Assembly (NCBI GenBank): GCA_964456985.1
Contig: CAYWDH010000024.1
Location: forward strand, 1 to 41,666
DNA length: 41,666 nucleotides
From: WJMT01 sp964456985
Lineage (GTDB): Bacteria > Acidobacteriota > Aminicenantia > Aminicenantales > Aminicenantaceae
Direction: 5' to 3'
How positions within the stretch are numbered: the first letter of the stretch is position 1; each line of letters begins with the position of its first letter. A program made the position numbers and the translations under genes. This document shows positions 23,762 through 33,114 of the stretch, one piece after another. Under the pieces are notes generated by a model, which saw only the letters and a list, made by a program, of their open reading frames with translations, did no database searches and had not been told where the DNA came from.

Positions 23762-25738
23762 CTATATTTTTGAGGAATATTTCAGCTCCTTAAAGGTGAT
23801 AATAAAGGATATCTCTTCATTGTTTTCGATTTCCATATCTCCATGAAGCTGTTCTGTCAGCATTTTAACTAACTGCAGTCCAAAGGAACCTGGTTTGTTT
23901 ATGTCAATCTTATCCTCCGCGCCCACGCCATTATCACTGACAACCAGTTTGAGTCTTCGATCACCTGTTCTGACCAGAGAGACTTTTATTTCTCCCTTTT
24001 TTCTATCAGGAAATCCATGCTTTAATGAATTGGATATCAGCTCATTCAACAAAAGCCCCAAAGGAATGGCCGTATTTATATCCAGGAAAATTTCTTCAAC
24101 ATCTTTTTTTAAAACAATCTTCTCAGAATCAATCCCAAAAGATTGAAAAAGATAATGAGCTAAGCTGTCTATGTATTTTGAGAAATTGACATTGGAAAGT
24201 TCCTCAGATCCATACAGTTTTTCATGCACCATGGCCATGGTCTTGATTCTTCTCCGGCTTTCCTTGAATATCTCAAGAATATCTTTGTCCTGTATATTCT
24301 CTGATTGAAGAGCCAATAAACTTGATATCACCTGCATATTGTTTTTGACTCTATGATGGACCTCACGCAAGAGGACTTCCTTCTCACGGAGAGAGTCTTC
24401 GATCCTCATCTTATCTCTTTTGCTTTCTGTTATATCCCGAATATAAGAACGGGTTCCGATGACTTTATTTTTTTCTTTTAATATCACTGCATCCACTTCA
24501 CAAAATAGAGCGGTTCCATCTTTTCTAACTCCTTTAAATTCATAACTGCTTTTCACTTTTTTACCACTGATCCGGCTTTTATGAAGATTGATAACGATTT
24601 CCCGGTCTTCAGGATGAACCAATGTCAGTATTGTTTCTCCCTCAAGTTCCTCTCTTTTATACCCGAATATCTCACACAGTCTGTCATTAAAATATCTTAG
24701 ATTACCGTCCTTATCATCGATCAGAATAGCTATTCTTGCTTTTTCAACCAGATTCTTATATCTGGCTTCGGATTCTTTGAGTTGATGCTCCATCTTTTTG
24801 TGTTCTGTTATATCCCTGACATGTCCAACGGTCTGTACCTTCCCTTTCGGAGTTTTAAGCACACCTGAGACAATCTCCACCTGCCGCTTCTTCCCGTCTT
24901 TCCTAATAATTTTAAACTCATATTTCGGAGGAACATCCTCTCCTTTCTGCCTTCTCCTGTATCTCCTTGCCACAAGTGCCCTTGATTCTTTATCGATAAA
25001 TTTCCTGAAATCCTCTCCTCTTATCTTTTCTTTATCATAACCAATAATTTCTGCAACCCTCTCATTCAAATAAGTGATCCTAAATTGATCGTCTATAGTG
25101 AATATACCTGAAGGAGAGTTATTCACCACCAAGCGGAAAAGTTCATTTCTCTCCGCGAGCTCTTCTTCGGATTTTTTTCTGCTTATGGCTGTTGCGACCT
25201 GTTCCGAAACAAAATTCAGAACATCTTTATCTTCCTCAGTGTATCGAATTCTTTTCCTGTAACTCTGGACAGCCAGCACTCCTATGGTTTCATTTTTTAT
25301 CTTAAGGGGAACACCAAGCCAATCCACGGATGGAGGCCCCACAGAAACAACTTCGCCTTTCTTTTCCAGCCCATCAAAGACATGCTCGGACGCGAGTAGA
25401 GGTTTTCCTGACCTTAATACGTATTCTGTCAATCCTTTCCCTAATTTCTGTGGAGGAGGAGGGTCTTCCTCCTGGTCTACAAAATAAGGATAGTTCAATA
25501 GTCCAGCTTTTTTATCATAAAGAGCAAGATAAAAATTATCTCTAGCAGGCATTAATTTCTGTATGATGGTGTGGATTTTCTTGTAAAGCTCAGCAAGGCT
25601 TTTTGCTGAATGCGCTGCTTCTGAAATTTTGTATACTGATTCCTGTACTTTCTTTAATTGTTCCAAATCCGCGACTTTTCTCTTTAATTTTTCAAGATCA
25701 CCAGAAAGCGGCCCTTTTGTTTCTTTATTTGTTTTCAA
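23762..25738 (-). CDS. GAF-PAS-PAS sensor histidine kinase (HisKA_2 type)
   Basis: A cytoplasmic sensor kinase of 658 residues without membrane segments. Domains in order: a coiled start (about 15-40), a GAF domain (about 40-185), PAS 1 (about 200-315), PAS 2 (about 325-440), and a HisKA_2/HWE-type dimerisation region with phospho-acceptor His462 in REVHHRVKNNMQ. The HATPase_c domain has ELISNSLKHG and SDNGVGAED. GAF and PAS domains sense small molecules, redox or light. No response regulator is next to it, so its partner is elsewhere. The start is TTG with AAGGAAA before it, because an in-frame stop lies just upstream and no ATG is available. Confidence 0.88.
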   Translation of the reverse strand: MKTNKETKGPLSGDLEKLKRKVADLEQLKKVQESVYKISEAAHSAKSLAELYKKIHTIIQKLMPARDNFYLALYDKKAGLLNYPYFVDQEEDPPPPQKLGKGLTEYVLRSGKPLLASEHVFDGLEKKGEVVSVGPPSVDWLGVPLKIKNETIGVLAVQSYRKRIRYTEEDKDVLNFVSEQVATAISRKKSEEELAERNELFRLVVNNSPSGIFTIDDQFRITYLNERVAEIIGYDKEKIRGEDFRKFIDKESRALVARRYRRRQKGEDVPPKYEFKIIRKDGKKRQVEIVSGVLKTPKGKVQTVGHVRDITEHKKMEHQLKESEARYKNLVEKARIAILIDDKDGNLRYFNDRLCEIFGYKREELEGETILTLVHPEDREIVINLHKSRISGKKVKSSYEFKGVRKDGTALFCEVDAVILKEKNKVIGTRSYIRDITESKRDKMRIEDSLREKEVLLREVHHRVKNNMQVISSLLALQSENIQDKDILEIFKESRRRIKTMAMVHEKLYGSEELSNVNFSKYIDSLAHYLFQSFGIDSEKIVLKKDVEEIFLDINTAIPLGLLLNELISNSLKHGFPDRKKGEIKVSLVRTGDRRLKLVVSDNGVGAEDKIDINKPGSFGLQLVKMLTEQLHGDMEIENNEEISFIITFKELKYSSKI

Positions 25739-25866
25739 TCGTTTCCTTCTTTATCCTATTTTTTTCAGCCTTTTTTCTTTACAAATACCCTGCTTATCCT
25801 CTTTATTTCTTCCAGTGAATAATCTTCTAAAAAAAAGACTTTTTGAAAGACCTTTATCAAGGGAAT

Positions 25867-26079
25867 CTATTCCTCCGAATCTGATTCCTCAAAAGAGGAT
25901 AACTGCTGTTCCAGTTTAGTCACCATCTCTCTTAATAACTCAACGATCTCCTCGAGGTCTTCAGGAGAAAAAATATCCCAGTCTTCAATATTGCATTCAT
26001 CCCTGCCTCTTTCCAGGCTCTCTATGACATCCTCAAGGCTCTCAATAAGCTGTTCACAGGTTTCTTCCTTTGTACTCAT
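25867..26079 (-). CDS. Small acidic hypothetical protein
   Basis: A 70-residue protein, highly acidic and predicted all-helical. EQLIESLEDVIESLERGRDE and LEEIVELLREMVTKLEQQL look like short amphipathic helices. ATG 26079 is preceded by AAGGAGA, much better than an upstream start at 26151. It stands alone, downstream of the inverted repeat at 26101-26125. I do not recognise it; possible roles include an adaptor or inhibitor, but nothing shows one. The bases 25739-25866 between it and the kinase start hold no gene I can support. Confidence 0.5.
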   Translation of the reverse strand: MSTKEETCEQLIESLEDVIESLERGRDECNIEDWDIFSPEDLEEIVELLREMVTKLEQQLSSFEESDSEE

Positions 26080-26100
26080 TCCATTTCTCCTTTTCAGTGA

Positions 26101-26125
26101 ACCTGGAGTCTTATATAATCCAGGT
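26101..26125. repeat. Inverted repeat containing the CCTGGA core
   Basis: ACCTGGA and TCCAGGT form a 7-base inverted repeat separated by 11 bases. The right arm on the minus strand reads ACCTGGATTATATA, like the dispersed repeat. It lies ahead of the acidic small protein and could be an operator or a fused pair of repeat halves. Confidence 0.4.
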
Positions 26126-26196
26126 GAGTTGTATTTCTGTCTATATATCACATGAAGAAATTTATTGTCAAAGGGAAGTCTGCATTTTTTTTATTA

Positions 26197-26225
26197 TTGA
26201 CTCTTTAACTGATATGTGATATATT
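26197..26225 (+). promoter_or_regulatory. Sigma-70 type promoter for the glycyl radical genes
   Basis: TTGACT (26197-26202), 17 bases, TATATT (26220-26225). Transcription would begin near 26232, giving a leader of about 46 bases. Confidence 0.6.
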
Positions 26226-26277
26226 ACATAACAGATGCAGACGTCAGATCTCTCAAGCGAGGGATTTAAGTAAAACC

Positions 26278-27192
26278 ATGGTGATTCCGATGACAAAAGG
26301 ACTTATCTTTGACATTAAAAAATATGCTATCCATGATGGGCCTGGCATACGCACAACTGTTTTTCTTAAAGGATGTCCTTTACACTGCTGGTGGTGCCAT
26401 AATCCGGAAGGGCAGTCCCTGCATAAAGAACTGTTCTATAATGCGGGAAAATGCCTTGCCGGTTGTACGGACTGCATCGCTGCATGCCCGAACCAGGCTA
26501 TAACCAGAGACAGCACAGGAATATCCATAGATAAAAGCAAATGTGAGATGAAGGAAGACTGTGCCGCAGCCTGCCCTACCGGAGCTTTAAAAGTCATAGG
26601 GCAGGAGATAAGCGCTGATGAATTAATGAAAGAGATCGAAAAAGACAGAATATTCTATCAAAATTCAAATGGGGGCGTTACATTTTCCGGCGGAGAACCT
26701 CTTATGCAGATAGAATTCCTGAATGCAGTGCTTGAAAAATGCAAAAATCAGTTCATACACACAGTCGTCGATACTTGCGGATACGCGCCCTTTGAGGATT
26801 TTGAGAAAATAATGGATAAGGTCGATCTTTTTCTTTATGACCTGAAAATGATGGATGAAGAGGACCATTTGAAATCCACAGGAATGAGCAACAAGCTCAT
26901 CCTTGACAATTTAAAGAAACTGGGGAAATCAGGAAAAGAAATCTATATGAGGATTCCCTTGATCCCTGATGTTAATGATTCACAGGAAAACGCACAAAAA
27001 ACAGCTCAATTCATCCGAACCATTCCGGGAATAAACAGAATCAACCTTCTCCCCTATCACAGGGCAGGAACTCAAAAATACACCAATCTAAAAAGAACTC
27101 TGAAAAACATAAATCCTCTCTCAGAGGATAAAATAAAAAAACTACGGAAAATATATGAATCATTCGATTTTTCCGTAAAGATCGGGGGATAA
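26278..27192 (+). CDS. Glycyl radical enzyme activase (radical SAM)
   Basis: Generates the glycyl radical of its partner by radical SAM chemistry under anaerobic conditions. The start region holds FDIKKYAIHDGPGIRTTVFL. The radical SAM cluster is GCPLHCWWC (C33, C37, C40), followed by a ferredoxin-like insert with C59-x3-C63-x2-C66-x3-C70 and C89/C95/C99. GGVTFSGGEP near 160 is the SAM-binding motif. The second insert shows three Cys rather than four. Partner: the glycyl radical enzyme two bases downstream. ATG 26278 is used; ATG 26290 (MTKGLIFDI) is a common start in this family and equally possible. Length 304 is standard. Confidence 0.93.
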   Translation: MVIPMTKGLIFDIKKYAIHDGPGIRTTVFLKGCPLHCWWCHNPEGQSLHKELFYNAGKCLAGCTDCIAACPNQAITRDSTGISIDKSKCEMKEDCAAACPTGALKVIGQEISADELMKEIEKDRIFYQNSNGGVTFSGGEPLMQIEFLNAVLEKCKNQFIHTVVDTCGYAPFEDFEKIMDKVDLFLYDLKMMDEEDHLKSTGMSNKLILDNLKKLGKSGKEIYMRIPLIPDVNDSQENAQKTAQFIRTIPGINRINLLPYHRAGTQKYTNLKRTLKNINPLSEDKIKKLRKIYESFDFSVKIGG

Positions 27193-27193
27193 G

Positions 27194-29554
27194 ATGAACA
27201 GCCGAATCAAAAAACTGAGAGAGCAGAGCGTCAACACAAAGCCATTTATTTCCATTGAAAGGGCTCGCCTTCTGACAAAATTTTATAAAAGCAGTGATGC
27301 CAAAAAAGTCTCAAGCCCTGTTAAAAGAGCTCTGGCTTTTAAGTATATTATGGAAAATAAAACCATCTGCATTAATGAGGGGGAACTCATTGTCGGAGAA
27401 AGAGGCCCTTCCCCCAGGGCCACTCCCACTTACCCCGAGATCAACACACATAGTCTTAAGGACTTAGATATCCTGAATTCAAGGGAGAAAACAGCTTACT
27501 CCGTAAGTTCCGAAACAAAAGAAACCTATAAAAAGGAGATTATTCCTTTCTGGAGAGGCCAATCCATAAGAGACAGGATCTTTGACGAAGTATCAGACGA
27601 GTGGAAAGATGCCTATGAAGCAGGGATATTCACTGAGTTCATGGAACAGCGGGCGCCGGGTCATACGGTTCTGGACAACAAAATCTATAAAAAAGGTTTT
27701 ATTGACTTTAAAAAAGATATACGAACCAGCATGGATTCGCTTGATTTTCTCAATGATCTCGAAGCGTATCACAAAAAACAGGAGCTCAAGGCTATGGATA
27801 TCGCTGCGGATGCGATAATGATCCTGGCGAAACGGTATTCCGAAGAAGCTGCTGAACTCGCAGAAAAAGAGACGAACAAAGAGAGAAAACAAGAACTCCA
27901 GAAAATATCTGATGTCTGTGCTCATGTCCCTGCTCACGCTCCTCGAAACTTCTGGGAAGCGCTGCAGCATTACTGGTTTGTTCATCTGGGGGTGATAACG
28001 GAACTGAACGGATGGGACTCTTTTAATCCGGGGAGGCTTGACCAGCATCTCTATCCCTTTTATAAACAGCAAGTAGAGGGAAGAAACCTTGCTAAGCAAA
28101 ACGCCATAGAGCTTCTGGAATCCTTCTGGATAAAATTCAACAACCAGCCCGCTCCTCCAAAGGTGGGTGTGACCGCTGAAGAAAGCGGAACCTATACAGA
28201 TTTCGCTCTCATTAATTTAGGAGGAGTGAAAACCGACGGGACAGACGGAGTGAACGAACTCTCTTACATCATTCTTGACGTCATTAAAGATATGCGGATA
28301 CTGCAGCCCAGCTCCATGGTCCAGATCAGCAAAAAAGGTCCGGAAAGCTTTCTGGAAAGCGCATTGAAGATTATAAAAACTGGCTTCGGACAACCCTCGA
28401 TATTCAATACAGATGCCATCATTCAGGAGCTCTTAAGACAGGGAAAATCCATTGAAGATGCCAGAGACGGAGGCGCCAGCGGGTGTGTGGAAACAGGAGC
28501 CTTTGGAAAAGAAAACTATACGCTTACAGGTTACTTCAATATGCCCAAAGTGCTTGAGATCACTCTGCACAACGGGTTCGATCCGAGGACCCAAAAGAAA
28601 ATCGGGCTTGAAACCGGGGATCCAATAGAATTCAATAACTTTCAGGAACTTGTCGACGCCTTCAAAAAACAGCTGAATCATTTCATAGATATAAAGATAG
28701 AAGGAAACAATATTATAGAAAAGCTTTACGCAGAATATGTTCCCGCTCCGTTTCTCTCAATCCTCACAAGCGACTGCATAAAAAACGGAAAGGACTATCA
28801 CGAAGGGGGAGCCCGGTACAACACGACCTACATCCAGGGAGTGGGATTGGGCACTATGACAGACTGTCTCACCTCCATCGAATACAATGTTTTCGATAAA
28901 AAGACAATCACAATGAAAAAACTCCTTCACGCGCTTGATGCTGACTTTAAAGGAGAAGAAAATCTCAGGCAGCGATTGATATATAAAACCCCCAAATACG
29001 GAAACGATGACGATTATGCGGATAAAAATTTAAAGATCATCTTTGATATTTACTACGAGGCTGTAAACGGAAGACCCAATACCAAGGGGGGAAAGTACAG
29101 AATAAACCTGCTTCCAACCACCGTGCATGTCTATTTCGGAAGGGTTACGGGAGCCACTCCTAATGGAAGAAAAGCCTCCGTCCCCCTTTCAGAGGGCATA
29201 TCCCCTACTCAGGGAGCAGACACGCAGGGACCCACAGCCGTCCTTAAATCAGCCTCAAAAATAGACCATCTAAAAACAGGGGGAACTCTGCTCAATCAGA
29301 AGTTCAATCCCCAGCTTTTCGACGATGAAGGCATCCGTAAACTGGTAAAGCTTATCCGTTCTTATTTCAGTATGGATGCGCACCATATTCAGATAAATGT
29401 GGTCTCAGCCGACACGCTGCGTAAAGCTCAAAAAAATCCTGAGGAATACAAAAACCTGATCGTCCGCGTGGCCGGTTACAGCGATTATTTCTGCGACTTG
29501 AATGAGGACCTTCAGAATGAGATCATTTCAAGAACAGAACATACGGAAGTCTAA
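27194..29554 (+). CDS. Glycyl radical enzyme, HypD-like (trans-4-hydroxyproline dehydratase candidate)
   Basis: A radical enzyme of 786 residues. The active-site Cys431 and Glu433 lie in GASGCVETGAFG, and the radical Gly761 lies in RVAGYSDYF. Cys-to-Gly spacing of 330 residues and the following FGKENYTLTGYFNMPKVLEI resemble HypD, which dehydrates trans-4-hydroxy-L-proline to pyrroline-5-carboxylate. Glycerol dehydratase, choline lyase and pyruvate formate-lyase differ at the Cys motif. No proline reductase or proC is in the window, so the substrate is inferred. The C-terminal ISRTEHTEV end is echoed in debris at 41468-41506, and a TonB receptor tail faces the gene. It starts two bases after the activase. 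Confidence 0.85.
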   Translation: MNSRIKKLREQSVNTKPFISIERARLLTKFYKSSDAKKVSSPVKRALAFKYIMENKTICINEGELIVGERGPSPRATPTYPEINTHSLKDLDILNSREKTAYSVSSETKETYKKEIIPFWRGQSIRDRIFDEVSDEWKDAYEAGIFTEFMEQRAPGHTVLDNKIYKKGFIDFKKDIRTSMDSLDFLNDLEAYHKKQELKAMDIAADAIMILAKRYSEEAAELAEKETNKERKQELQKISDVCAHVPAHAPRNFWEALQHYWFVHLGVITELNGWDSFNPGRLDQHLYPFYKQQVEGRNLAKQNAIELLESFWIKFNNQPAPPKVGVTAEESGTYTDFALINLGGVKTDGTDGVNELSYIILDVIKDMRILQPSSMVQISKKGPESFLESALKIIKTGFGQPSIFNTDAIIQELLRQGKSIEDARDGGASGCVETGAFGKENYTLTGYFNMPKVLEITLHNGFDPRTQKKIGLETGDPIEFNNFQELVDAFKKQLNHFIDIKIEGNNIIEKLYAEYVPAPFLSILTSDCIKNGKDYHEGGARYNTTYIQGVGLGTMTDCLTSIEYNVFDKKTITMKKLLHALDADFKGEENLRQRLIYKTPKYGNDDDYADKNLKIIFDIYYEAVNGRPNTKGGKYRINLLPTTVHVYFGRVTGATPNGRKASVPLSEGISPTQGADTQGPTAVLKSASKIDHLKTGGTLLNQKFNPQLFDDEGIRKLVKLIRSYFSMDAHHIQINVVSADTLRKAQKNPEEYKNLIVRVAGYSDYFCDLNEDLQNEIISRTEHTEV

Positions 29555-29561
29555 GACCTGC

Positions 29562-29885
29562 CTACCACTTGATCTTAAAAATGACTCTCGCCTGGCGCGG
29601 CTGCTGCCTTCCCCATACCTCACCAAAGAGAGGGATATCTTCCTTTACATAGGATACGAGCTTCTGGCTGTTAAAAACATTCAATACATCTATCCTCAAT
29701 ACAGAAGATACAGGAGAGGGAAGCCCTATATTTCCCAGCTTGATCTCTTTTTCTATCCCAAAATCAAGATAATGATGGGCTGGAGTTTTCCTGGATCCCC
29801 TTGTCTCAGGAAATGAATAGGCAGGCTGTCCGGGGGGTCACAACAGATCCGGTTGAGTCCTTACGATACGAATAGGATCGAAAAT
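29562..29885 (-). pseudogene. TonB-dependent receptor C-terminus, decayed copy
   Basis: On the minus strand the last 92 codons read as the end of a TonB-dependent receptor: HHYLDFGIEKEIKL, then VLRIDVLNVFNSQK, VKEDIPLFGEVWGRQQPR and FKIKW before the TAG at 29564-29562. An in-frame TGA at 29840-29838 interrupts it, another stop at 29888-29886 ends any further reading, and no plug or N-terminus follows. The final 35 residues are almost identical to the gene leaving the window at 41666. The rest of 29555-30003 contains only the promoter for the next gene. Confidence 0.85.
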
Positions 29886-29911
29886 TTACCTAAAATCAGA
29901 TTCAAGTTAAC

Positions 29912-29940
29912 TTGCTGATTCTTTCTCTCTAATTTAAGAT
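29912..29940 (+). promoter_or_regulatory. Candidate promoter for the 30004 operon
   Basis: TTGCTG (29912-29917), 17 bases, TAAGAT (29935-29940). It stands upstream of the membrane-anchored protein and WD40 pair. Confidence 0.4.
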
Positions 29941-30003
29941 AATCGTAAACCTTTCCCGATAAGAACCGTTTAAATAGGAAAAGACCATGAAATAGGAGGA
30001 ATT

Positions 30004-30525
30004 ATGAAAAAAATAGAATCAAAAAACCGGTGGCTGACCTGGATACTATTCGGAATTCTCTTTATTTGGTCAGCTGTTTTAACCTATGCCTTTCTCACGA
30101 AAACACCTTTTGATGCCAAAAACACCGCTGATCAGATCTTGAAAGTCCGCGGATTGGTGATAGTGGATCAAAACGGCATTGAGCGTGTTTGGATCGGTGC
30201 TCCTCTCCCGGAACCCATTATCCTGGGCAAGCGTATTCCCAGGGGAGGTGATGTCAGCGGAATCCTCCTGTTTGACAGCGAAGGCAATGAACGCAGCGGA
30301 TATGTCACTGCGGACGGCTATCCTAATGTGTTTTTCACTCTGGACGGCTTGGGAAGCCAGCAGGTTTTGTTCCTGACAGAACCTCAGGGGACTCCAGCAC
30401 TTATGCTCTGGCATGGAAGCAGCCGGTTCCAGCTAGTGGTCGACAAGGATCAGCCTGAGCTTAGTCTGAGAAAGGGCGATGAGATCCTTCTGGAAATTCC
30501 CCCTATAAAAAATAAGGAACAGTAA
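30004..30525 (+). CDS. Membrane-anchored hypothetical protein
   Basis: 173 residues: one N-terminal transmembrane segment (about 11-31, LTWILFGILFIWSAVLTYAF) and an extracytoplasmic beta-rich domain. The domain reads VRGLVIVDQNGIERVWIGAP, GGDVSGILLFDSEGNERSGY and VTADGYPNVFFTLDG, a repeating beta-strand and turn pattern where DxxGxER-like turns recur. I do not recognise a family. AGGAGGAATT precedes the ATG. The WD40 gene follows nine bases after its stop, so the two likely work together outside the cytoplasm. There are no catalytic motifs that I can see. Confidence 0.7.
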   Translation: MKKIESKNRWLTWILFGILFIWSAVLTYAFLTKTPFDAKNTADQILKVRGLVIVDQNGIERVWIGAPLPEPIILGKRIPRGGDVSGILLFDSEGNERSGYVTADGYPNVFFTLDGLGSQQVLFLTEPQGTPALMLWHGSSRFQLVVDKDQPELSLRKGDEILLEIPPIKNKEQ

Positions 30526-30534
30526 GGAGACAGG

Positions 30535-31548
30535 ATGAAAAAAAAGATCATCATCTTATTTGTACCTATTATGATAATGGCGCTCACGGATTTCTCCGCA
30601 GCTCAGGAAATCAAAAATCCTATTGAAGGGGACATTGTTTGGACAGGACACAAACTCGGCATTACTGATCTGGATTTTGCCCGAGATGGATCCTTCATCG
30701 CCACATCAAGCCTTGACGGAACCATTAGGTTATGGGATCCTCTCTCAGGTAATATCCAAAAAATCATCCGATCCCATCCGGATGAGGTCTTTGCAGTGAA
30801 AATATCCCCGGACTGCCAGATCATTGCCAGCTGCGGATATCAAGGCGAAATCATGGTTCACAACCGCCAGGGAAAACTGATCCGGGAGATAAAAGACCTG
30901 AAGGGATGGACCGTGGACGTAGCTGTTTCCCCGGACTCCGTCCTTGTCTCAGGATGGAGTATGGATGGAAATATAAAGGTCTGGGATATTCAGACAGGAG
31001 AAATGAAAAAGACCTTAATCGGGAAGGAGAACAAATGGGGTATGGCTATGGAGTGGTCTCCTAACGGAAAGCAGTTGGCCTGCGGCCGGGCCAATATCAT
31101 CCTGTATGATTTTGAATCAGGAAAAGCTGTCAAAACCCTTTCCGGCCATCGGGGATTTATCCAGGATCTGGCCTTTTCTCCCAATGGACACCTTTTAGCT
31201 TCTGCCAGCATGGACAAAACAGTCCGGATCTGGGATCTGGATTCAGGAGAGCAGATACGCATGCTAAAACCTGAAGGCTTTGTCCTATACATCAAGGAGA
31301 AACCATTGGTCTCTCCAATTCAGGTTCCTGTGCAGGCTGTTGCTTTTTCTCCCGACGGAAAATGGATAGCCACAGGCGGTGCGGACAGGACCGTCCGGAT
31401 CTGGGATCTGGATTCAGGGGTACTGATAACCACCTTTCAAGGCCATCGGGGGACTGTAACTGCGGTAAAATTCTCACCGGACGGCAGTACTCTAGCATCC
31501 GCCAGCCTTGACCGAACAGTCCGAATATGGAAAATACAGGGAAATTAA
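30535..31548 (+). CDS. Exported WD40-repeat protein
   Basis: 337 residues with signal peptide (KKKIIILFVPIMIMALTDFS, cut near SAAQ). Seven WD40-type blades are visible: repeats such as SSLDGTIRLWD, GYQGEIMVHN, WSMDGNIKVWD, GRANIILYD, ASMDKTVRIWD, GADRTVRIWD and ASLDRTVRIWK, spaced about 40-45 residues. This is enough for a closed seven-bladed propeller, a binding platform in the periplasm. GGAGACAGG precedes the ATG. Blades five and six share near-identical DNA (CAGTCCGGATCTGGGATCTG and a close variant), indicating internal duplication. The partner is unknown; the gene pairs with the anchored protein upstream. Confidence 0.85.
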   Translation: MKKKIIILFVPIMIMALTDFSAAQEIKNPIEGDIVWTGHKLGITDLDFARDGSFIATSSLDGTIRLWDPLSGNIQKIIRSHPDEVFAVKISPDCQIIASCGYQGEIMVHNRQGKLIREIKDLKGWTVDVAVSPDSVLVSGWSMDGNIKVWDIQTGEMKKTLIGKENKWGMAMEWSPNGKQLACGRANIILYDFESGKAVKTLSGHRGFIQDLAFSPNGHLLASASMDKTVRIWDLDSGEQIRMLKPEGFVLYIKEKPLVSPIQVPVQAVAFSPDGKWIATGGADRTVRIWDLDSGVLITTFQGHRGTVTAVKFSPDGSTLASASLDRTVRIWKIQGN

Positions 31549-31627
31549 AGATCTGTCCTTTGTCAGGAATATGTGAGGTCACCCAGGCTATAAACTCCAG
31601 ATAATCCATAGACTTTGTCTCAGAGCT

Positions 31628-32559
31628 GTGTTTTCCGACTTTGCCGGTCTGATGTCACCGGGAATGGTTAATACCTCTTATGAAATTTCCGATAAAATTG
31701 GTCATATCATGAATTATAGTGACGGCTGGTATGGCGGTGTTTATGTTGCGACCATGTATGCACTGGCATTTGTTTCTGAAGATATTGACTACATTATCAA
31801 TGAAGCGCTCAAAGTCATTCCCGAACAAAACAGCTATTATAAATGTATGAAGGATGTTATCAATTGGCACAAACAATATCCGGACAACTGGAAAATGGCC
31901 TGGTTTAAAACACAGGAAAAACCATTTCCATCCGTACACGTTGTGGTGACGATTCGGACTGTAATCCCGCTAGTTCCGTTGGTATTCTGGCTACCATGCT
32001 GGGCTATGAAAACATTCCGGCATATTGGAAACAAGGTCTGAATAAAGTTGAAGACAAGGATTTTGCCTATACGACCATGTCACTGAACGACACCTATGAT
32101 ATGTCATTCAGACAGGCTTTAAAAGTAATTGATATGAATGGTGGAACCGTGGATGACAACTCTGTGACCATTAAGGTCCAAAAGCCCAAACCGGTTGCCC
32201 TGGAGATCGGTTTCGAGGGCCATTATCCGATTGAACGTAAAAGTCTCAATACCCGGTTTATTAATGAGGCTTTTTTTGAATTTGTAGGCATTGGTTTTGC
32301 CGTTACCGGCCGCACCGTAAAAACAGGTGAAAAGGACCATGTATTTAATGTCGAGATGTACATTGACGGCAAATTGGTGGAAACATCGGAGCTGCCTACA
32401 AAATTTACTATCCGTAAACCGACTCCTTTCTGGAGATATCAGCTCCCGGAAGGCAAACATACGGTAAGGCTTGTAATCCTTAACCAGACAAACACTGCCG
32501 AAATTCAGTTAGATGATCTTGTGGTGTATGCAAGCAAACCCGGCAAGATTAAATATTAG
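31628..32559 (+). pseudogene. ADP-ribosylglycohydrolase family gene, broken
   Basis: Two frames together give an ADP-ribosylglycohydrolase (DraG-like) C-terminal half. Frame one (31628-31920) reads GLMSPGMVNTSYEISDKIGH and DGWYGGVYVATMYALAF. Frame two, open from about 31921, has TRCGDDSDCNPASSVG, the Mg-binding motif, then MLGYENIPAYWKQG, followed by a C-terminal jelly-roll-like domain. The junction near 31915-31921 skips roughly 80-100 expected residues and shifts the frame, and the N-terminal half is missing. There is no start with a ribosome site. A deletion-plus-frameshift pseudogene is the simplest reading; assembly error is the alternative. Confidence 0.7.
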
Positions 32560-32678
32560 TGTAATGATAAAATTTACCGTATAGAATTTATGAAATGCGT
32601 GACCTGTGCATCCTTGGGCTTAATAACCTGAGGATTGGCTTGCAACAAGCTTCAAAAAACAAAAAAGGAGAAACCAAG

Positions 32679-33026
32679 ATGAATGAATTAATTGCCTATT
32701 GCGGCATTGCCTGTCATGAGTGTGGTGCTCTTTTAGCCACTCAGGCTAATGATGACCTCAAACGCAAGCAAGTCGCTGAAGAGTGGTCCAAAATACATAA
32801 CTCGGATATCAAGCCTGAGGATATCAATTGCCTGGGATGCAGTACTGAAGGAGATGTGCATTTTAATTATTGTCAGGTCTGTGCAATCCGGAAATGCGCT
32901 CAGGAAAAGAAAGTGATTAACTGTGCCTATTGTGAGTCTTATCCTTGTGAGAAACTCAGTGAGTTTCTGAAGATGGTACCTGAGGCAAAACAAAAACTGG
33001 ATGAAATCAGAAGCACACTGAAGTAA
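32679..33026 (+). CDS. DUF3795 Cys-rich protein
   Basis: 115 residues, rich in Cys pairs: YCGIACHECGALLA at the N-terminus, INCLGCSTEG and YCQVCAIRKCA in the middle, and NCAYCESYPCEKL near the end. This is the DUF3795 pattern, likely a zinc or iron-sulfur binder of unknown role. The start is ATG 32679 because AAGGAG lies at 32665-32670; a longer reading to 32595 has no such site. It appears intact though it sits right after the broken ADP-ribosylglycohydrolase. Confidence 0.8.
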   Translation: MNELIAYCGIACHECGALLATQANDDLKRKQVAEEWSKIHNSDIKPEDINCLGCSTEGDVHFNYCQVCAIRKCAQEKKVINCAYCESYPCEKLSEFLKMVPEAKQKLDEIRSTLK

Positions 33027-33114
33027 AAAAACTGTAATAAAAAACAGTGATGTCATACCTGGACATTGTTGATTTGTCCTCAGAGAATTGATACAGGATA
33101 AGAATATGAATTAT

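Noticed and set aside
26101..26151. Start at 26151 for the small acidic protein
   Set aside because: That reading crosses the inverted repeat and lacks a ribosome site; ATG 26079 has AAGGAGA.
29502..29816. Plus-strand open frame of about 104 codons after the glycyl radical gene
   Set aside because: It is the antisense of the TonB-receptor tail, which has clear protein-level homology to two other places on the minus strand; the plus frame has no ribosome site.
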